From positions 187,780 to 251,779 of the forward strand of contig NZ_JAEK01000004.1 in assembly GCF_000518865.1 (NCBI RefSeq): DNA of 64,000 bases, read 5' to 3'. Below the pieces are notes generated by a model. The model did not search any database, had not been told where the DNA came from, and saw only the letters and a program-made list of their open reading frames with translations. The DNA is from Bacillus sp. J37. Its GTDB lineage: Bacteria > Bacillota > Bacilli > Bacillales > Bacillaceae. Made by a program: the position numbers and the translations under genes. Shown here piece by piece: positions 60,456-64,000 of the stretch (positions are counted from its first letter, which is position 1; each line of letters opens with the position of its first letter).

Positions 60456-61655
60456 ATGAACATAAAAGTTTTTATTCTTGCCTTATCAACCATCGCAGTT
60501 GGACTGGTTGAATTAATCGTAGGAGGAATACTGCCTACGATTGCAAATGATTTTAGTATCTCATTAAGTACTGCTGGTCAACTTATATCTGTTTTTGCTC
60601 TTATCTATGCGGTTGCCGGACCTGTATTGCTTGTCTTAACCAGTAAAATGGAGCGAAAAAAATTATATATAGCATCTTTGTTTATTTTCTTTTTTGGGAA
60701 TATCATGACCTATTTTAGTCCAGATTTTACTTTTATGATGATTGCTAGAGTACTGACCGCCATGAGTACAGCACTTATTGTCGTCCTGTCGTTAACTATT
60801 GCTGCCAAGATTGTGGCTCCATCACATCGGGCAAAAGCTTTGGGACTCATCTATATGGGAATTAGTTCATCATTAGTAATGGGTGTGCCGCTTGGAATCC
60901 TCATTTCCAATACATTTGGCTGGCGTATCATTTTCCTTGGGATTGCCCTATTATCCATTGGCTCCATCATCCTAATCGCCATTTTTCTAGAGCGTATTCC
61001 CGGAGAAAACGCGGTTCCCCTTTCACAGCAAATTAAAGCCGTTGCAAGCACGAAAATAGGCAGCGCCCACCTTGCAACAATGTTTATGCTAGCAGGACAT
61101 TATACAATTTATGCCTATTTCACTCCATTTTTGGAATCGGAACTTCATCTCAATTCTAGTCTAATCAGTATTTGCTATTTACTATTTGGGATTGCTGCCG
61201 TAAGTGGAGGTGCATTTGGGGGAATTCTTTCGGATTCAATTGGTGCTCATAAAAGCATCATCGTTGTGATTAGTTCGTTTGCTTTCATTTTATTCTTACT
61301 TCCATTTACGACTTTTTCACTGATCCTATTTATTCCGATCATGATGATCTGGGCAGCATTAAGCTGGAGTTTGGCACCACCTCAACAAAGCTATTTAATT
61401 CAAACAGATCCTGCTACATCCGACATTCAGCAAAGCTTTAATAATTCCGCCTTACAAATAGGTATTGCAGTCGGATCCGCATTTGGCGGTTTTGTATTAA
61501 GTGAAACCGGATCAGTCTCCAACACTGCATGGTTCGGAGGAGTCATCGTCATCATCTCGTTGCTATGTGCCGTATATTCTATAACAAGAAAAACCATTGT
61601 ACGAGATAATGCGATTTCACTTTCAAAAAGAGATCATTCACACACTCAAGCTTAA
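60456..61655 (+). CDS. pbuE: PbuE, purine base/nucleoside efflux MFS transporter
   Basis: A 399-residue MFS exporter of the DHA1/PbuE type with twelve helices. It starts [20 protein letters not shown], has the [21 protein letters not shown] segment of the family, the A-motif-like KMERKKL after helix 2 and the motif C region [15 protein letters not shown]. In Bacillus PbuE pumps out hypoxanthine, adenine and purine analogues. The adenine riboswitch directly upstream (78 bp before the start) fits this function and confirms the name. The ATG at 60456 follows GAAGGGA. Confidence 0.93.
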   Translation: MNIKVFILALSTIAVGLVELIVGGILPTIANDFSISLSTAGQLISVFALIYAVAGPVLLVLTSKMERKKLYIASLFIFFFGNIMTYFSPDFTFMMIARVLTAMSTALIVVLSLTIAAKIVAPSHRAKALGLIYMGISSSLVMGVPLGILISNTFGWRIIFLGIALLSIGSIILIAIFLERIPGENAVPLSQQIKAVASTKIGSAHLATMFMLAGHYTIYAYFTPFLESELHLNSSLISICYLLFGIAAVSGGAFGGILSDSIGAHKSIIVVISSFAFILFLLPFTTFSLILFIPIMMIWAALSWSLAPPQQSYLIQTDPATSDIQQSFNNSALQIGIAVGSAFGGFVLSETGSVSNTAWFGGVIVIISLLCAVYSITRKTIVRDNAISLSKRDHSHTQA

Positions 61656-61676
61656 AGGATAGATTTTGAGATTGGA

Positions 61677-61862
61677 ATGTTCTTTCAAGTTGACGGTGAA
61701 AGACTTTCGTCATGCCATTCAAGGAGAAAATGTCTTTCATGGTAGTGATGAAAGACATCTGACGTGACCTTCAAACAAAAATGTCTTTCATTTAAGACAT
61801 GAAGAACATAACCCGTTTGACTCATAAGCACAATGTCTTTCATGTAGTACATGAAAGACATT
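61677..61862. repeat. Array of four imperfect palindromes with ATGTCTTTCAT arms
   Basis: Four hairpin units begin near 61677, 61730, 61780 and 61832 (spacing 50-53 bp). Each contains ATGTCTTTCA and a complementary TGAAAGACAT arm: the second and fourth are nearly perfect (up to 15 bp), the first and third are diverged. The sequence between units is not conserved. It fills the gap between pbuE and cwlJ; the rest of that region holds terminators. Confidence 0.75.
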
Positions 61863-61952
61863 GTTGGCAAGATCTAAATTTCAATTGTCCGTCATTTACC
61901 CAATCAATGAAACAAACCGTCCATTTATGAGGTCTCATATGATTATAGATCA

Positions 61953-62003
61953 GAAAAACTAAGGCTTATCGCCAAGTCCTAATGGAAAAAGTCTTAGTTT
62001 TTC
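61953..62003. terminator. Terminator-like hairpin between pbuE and cwlJ
   Basis: GAAAAACTAAG pairs with CTTAGTTTTTC over a long loop, and T-rich sequence follows in the plus direction. It could be the terminator of the pbuE transcript, 300 bp downstream of the gene. Confidence 0.6.
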
Positions 62004-62044
62004 TTATACGATCATCCATAAAATTCATATACTTTCTGATAGTA

Positions 62045-62072
62045 CAAAAAAGCTTACCTGCATGAGTAAGCT
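62045..62072 (-). terminator. Intrinsic terminator of cwlJ
   Basis: AAGCTTAC pairs with GTAAGCTT over a seven-base loop and is followed by six T residues in the minus direction, right at the cwlJ stop codon. Confidence 0.88.
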
Positions 62073-62512
62073 TAACCACTATAAACTCCATCACAAGTTC
62101 CAGCTTTTGGTTCATAGTAACAATGATTTTTAAATTGTCCTGCAAAAGGTTGACCATACCATGTAGGAGGGCATGGAGCATATGGATTAAAATACCAAAG
62201 GGCGTACTTAGCCGGGTGTTGCCTCCAAAAATCCAAATTCTGTCTTGCTAATCTTCTTTCCGATTCTCGAGCTCTTTGATAAAACATATTACCTTTTTGA
62301 ACAGCTTCAAAGGAATAATTTCCTCCTTGAACTTGATAAATGACTTGAGGGACTGTTCTCAACCCTTCAAAGTCTGAACAATTTGCTACTAAACGATTAA
62401 CAATGACATTTCCGACATATAACATGCCTTGTTTTCCTTCACCTTCAGCTTCTGCCCTCATCATTCTAGCCATTAAATCAACGTCTGAACTTCGGTAACT
62501 TGCTCTTGCCAT
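62072..62512 (-). CDS. cwlJ: Spore cortex-lytic enzyme CwlJ-type cell wall hydrolase
   Basis: A 146-residue hydrolase of the SleB/CwlJ (Hydrolase_2) family without signal peptide, as usual for CwlJ, which degrades cortex peptidoglycan during germination, activated by calcium dipicolinate. Family marks are DLMARMMRAEAEGEGKQGML with the catalytic Glu, the VGNVIVNRL segment, the NCSDF motif, and ALWYFNP followed by CPPTWYGQPFAGQFKNHCYYEP. Length matches CwlJ (about 140). The ATG at 62512 follows GGGGTG. In Bacillus subtilis gerQ is adjacent to cwlJ; here no gerQ is beside it. Confidence 0.92.
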   Translation of the reverse strand: MARASYRSSDVDLMARMMRAEAEGEGKQGMLYVGNVIVNRLVANCSDFEGLRTVPQVIYQVQGGNYSFEAVQKGNMFYQRARESERRLARQNLDFWRQHPAKYALWYFNPYAPCPPTWYGQPFAGQFKNHCYYEPKAGTCDGVYSG

Positions 62513-62761
62513 TTTAATCACCCCAAAAATATAGTATGAAAAAAAATGGGTGTTGATACCATAGTTATTAATTATGCAGACTTGTATATCTCAATAACTT
62601 ATTTTTCATGAAAATTTCTTGGATTTCAATTTCCACGGTTTTGATATTGATTTAAAAGGGAAGTCTAACAGAATCTCCAATTCTTATTTTCAGTTATTTC
62701 ACAATTCCTCCACTTTCTGAATACTATACTTTGCCCAATTAAAATATACGGAGGAATTAAC

Positions 62762-62962
62762 TTGAGAATTGAGAAAAAAGTTACGTATTATGGTTATGAT
62801 CTGTTAATTAATTCTGTATTATATAAGCGGTGTATACATTGTAATGAATGGTATGAATTTAAACACGAATTGGGTTATTGCCCTGACTGTATTTCTTCCT
62901 ATGAAGCACAATTGAAAAAATCGAAGGCAATGAAAATAAATGTTTGTAATCCTTTACAATAG
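62762..62962 (+). CDS. Small zinc-ribbon-type protein
   Basis: A 66-residue protein starting with TTG at 62762 and GGAGGA 7 nt upstream. It carries two CxxC pairs, CIHCNEWYEF and YCPDC, about 15 residues apart, as in zinc ribbons. A hydrophilic Lys-rich tail follows. No named family is recognised. It could be a small nucleic-acid or protein-binding factor. It is separate from the convergent DUF421 gene. Confidence 0.7.
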   Translation: MRIEKKVTYYGYDLLINSVLYKRCIHCNEWYEFKHELGYCPDCISSYEAQLKKSKAMKINVCNPLQ

Positions 62963-63124
62963 GGTGATTAGTAGTATCGATGTTCTGACTTTATGTCCTG
63001 ACTTTTGTTACTAACCGTTTTGGGCCTTTAAAGAGTGGAGATATGATCTATCATTCTTATACTTAAAGAGAATCTTTTTAAATGGTTTAACCCTGCAATG
63101 AGTCCATACAAATAACTCATAATT

Positions 63125-63820
63125 CTAGTTGTAACTCCCTCTTTTCCTATCTATATAGAGTGAGCCATCTTCTTGAACTTCAGCGTAAAAAATGTCCTTT
63201 ATCGACTTAATTCCATTTTCCGCTAATTTTGTATTAAGCCAGTTTTCATCCAAATTGTATTCCTTTAAATTTCCTTTTATAACGTTACCATCAGAAATGA
63301 CACTCACCGGAAGTGGGATCATTTTATTAGGTATCGGCATATTGAAATCCTTTTTAGTTGGAAATTGACTTTCTGCCTGCTTCACTACTGACAACTCACC
63401 ATTAACTTCAAGTATTGCATATCGAACATCTGACATAGAGAAAATATTTTTTTGTCTTAGCAAAGAATTTAAAGAATCTATATCAAGTTTTGTCTTTCTC
63501 ATAACATCTTCCATCATTTTTCCGTTCTTTATGACAATCTTCGGTTCTCCCTCAAGAACAACCCTGGCTTTTTTGGAATTTAAAACGATAAGGTCTGATA
63601 AAAGCGTAATCGATCCCCAAAGGATAATGGCCAATACTCCGTTACCAACATTAAGCTGTTTATTTACTGCAAGATTTGCTCCAATTGATCCTATAGCAAT
63701 AGCAGATACAAAATTAAAAAAGGTCATTTGACTTATTTCTTTCCGGCCCATAATCCTTACCATTATGAACATGATTAGAAACGTTAGTAATACTCTAATG
63801 ATTAATTCAATTCCTGGCAT
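63125..63820 (-). CDS. DUF421-domain (YetF-type) membrane protein
   Basis: A 231-residue protein of the YetF/YrbG/YkjA family. It has three membrane helices in the first 80 residues (with the RIMGRKEISQMTFFNFVSAIAIG signature after helix 1) and a C-terminal soluble domain with the DUF421 pattern RKTKLDIDSLNSLLRQKNIFSMSDVRYAILE and NGELSVV. Members are common in spore formers and are thought to work in spore or membrane functions. The ATG at 63820 follows GGGGT. It is a single gene. Confidence 0.9.
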   Translation of the reverse strand: MPGIELIIRVLLTFLIMFIMVRIMGRKEISQMTFFNFVSAIAIGSIGANLAVNKQLNVGNGVLAIILWGSITLLSDLIVLNSKKARVVLEGEPKIVIKNGKMMEDVMRKTKLDIDSLNSLLRQKNIFSMSDVRYAILEVNGELSVVKQAESQFPTKKDFNMPIPNKMIPLPVSVISDGNVIKGNLKEYNLDENWLNTKLAENGIKSIKDIFYAEVQEDGSLYIDRKRGSYN

Positions 63821-63968
63821 TGTCTATACCCCACAATTCATTCTTATTGCATATTGTTACTATTTACAGTTTTATTTTTGTCATACATAGAAAATGAATA
63901 GATACGTATAATCAGCACATACTATTTTTTGTCTAGCAAGACATCAACCTTACTTAGGAGAATTTTTA

Positions 63969-64000
63969 ATGGATTTTAAGAAAACAATAGGGAGTGTTTT
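63969..64000 (+). CDS. Start of an unidentified gene, cut by the window end
   Basis: An ATG at 63969 with AGGAGA 8-9 nt upstream begins MDFKKTIGSVF and remains open to the end of the window. Ten full codons are too few for a family assignment. Confidence 0.6.
   Translation, partial: MDFKKTIGSV

Noticed and set aside
61677-61862. Possible CRISPR array
   Set aside because: Only four diverged palindromic units, inconsistent repeat length, no conserved spacer size and no cas genes nearby (the Cas4-like protein at 11 kb stands in a Fur operon).
61685-61870. A 61-codon minus-strand frame with repeated HFxxE-type segments
   Set aside because: It coincides with the palindrome array, has no ribosome binding site, and its internal repeats follow the DNA repeat rather than a protein motif.

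Overview
The window looks like chromosome from a low-GC, endospore-forming Bacillaceae, probably Bacillus sensu lato or a relative such as Metabacillus. The grounds are a complete GerA-type germinant receptor operon, a CwlJ-like spore cortex lytic enzyme, strong AGGAGG-type ribosome binding sites with frequent TTG and GTG starts, sigma-A promoters with 18-bp spacers, a consensus Fur box and a pbuE-type adenine riboswitch. No rRNA, tRNA, insertion sequence, prophage or CRISPR array is visible. Genes lie on both strands in short operons, most closed by clear intrinsic terminators.

Layout. 0-4.6 kb: a tandem repeat array, an SGNH hydrolase, an AlkC-type DNA glycosylase, a CheX-like protein, an alpha/beta hydrolase and GlpP. 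4.7-10.0 kb (+): germinant receptor operon with A, C and D subunits and two B-type permeases. 10.1-11.6 kb (-): a Fur-controlled three-gene operon encoding a Cas4/AddB-like Fe-S protein, an unknown protein and a short FbpA-like protein. 11.6-16.4 kb: aldehyde dehydrogenase, MFS transporter, UppP and a ring-cleaving dioxygenase. 16.5-20.1 kb: sulfite reductase CysJI. 20.1-20.9 kb: decayed gene fragments. 21-24 kb: a histidine phosphatase and an LmrA/LmrB-like drug efflux pair. 23.9-30.4 kb: a sulfonate island (YezD, SsuACB, a flavin monooxygenase, an FbpA-like small protein, SsuE and a TauE/SafE exporter) with unusual leader hairpins and terminators. 30.4-33.4 kb: MerR/SRPBCC pair, SDR and nucleoside transporter. 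33.5-40 kb: alpha-xyloside operon (YicI-like GH31 enzyme plus ABC importer lacking its ATPase) with a divergent AraC regulator. 40-41.7 kb: chemoreceptor. 41.8-47 kb: a self-contained ECF transporter operon with a PHP phosphoesterase and a divergent RpiR regulator. 47-64 kb: a mosaic of single genes (DedA, CorA, cupin, nitroreductase/MarR, DUF2087/GIY-YIG, SRPBCC, DUF1648, DUF3231, FAD oxidoreductase, NCS2 permease, FusB-like EF-G-binding protein, riboswitch-controlled PbuE, CwlJ, DUF421) and several small proteins.

Functionally, two sulfur modules fit together: Ssu proteins import sulfonates and the monooxygenase/SsuE pair would release sulfite, which CysJI reduces to sulfide and TauE may export. 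The most interesting unexplained items are the Fur-regulated Fe-S protein operon, the duplicated hairpin next to tauE/ssuE, the ECF-PHP-RpiR cassette of unknown substrate, the four-unit palindrome array after pbuE, and a family of GGGACAGGTACC palindromes. All names rest on reading the protein sequences from memory of families; no database search was run.
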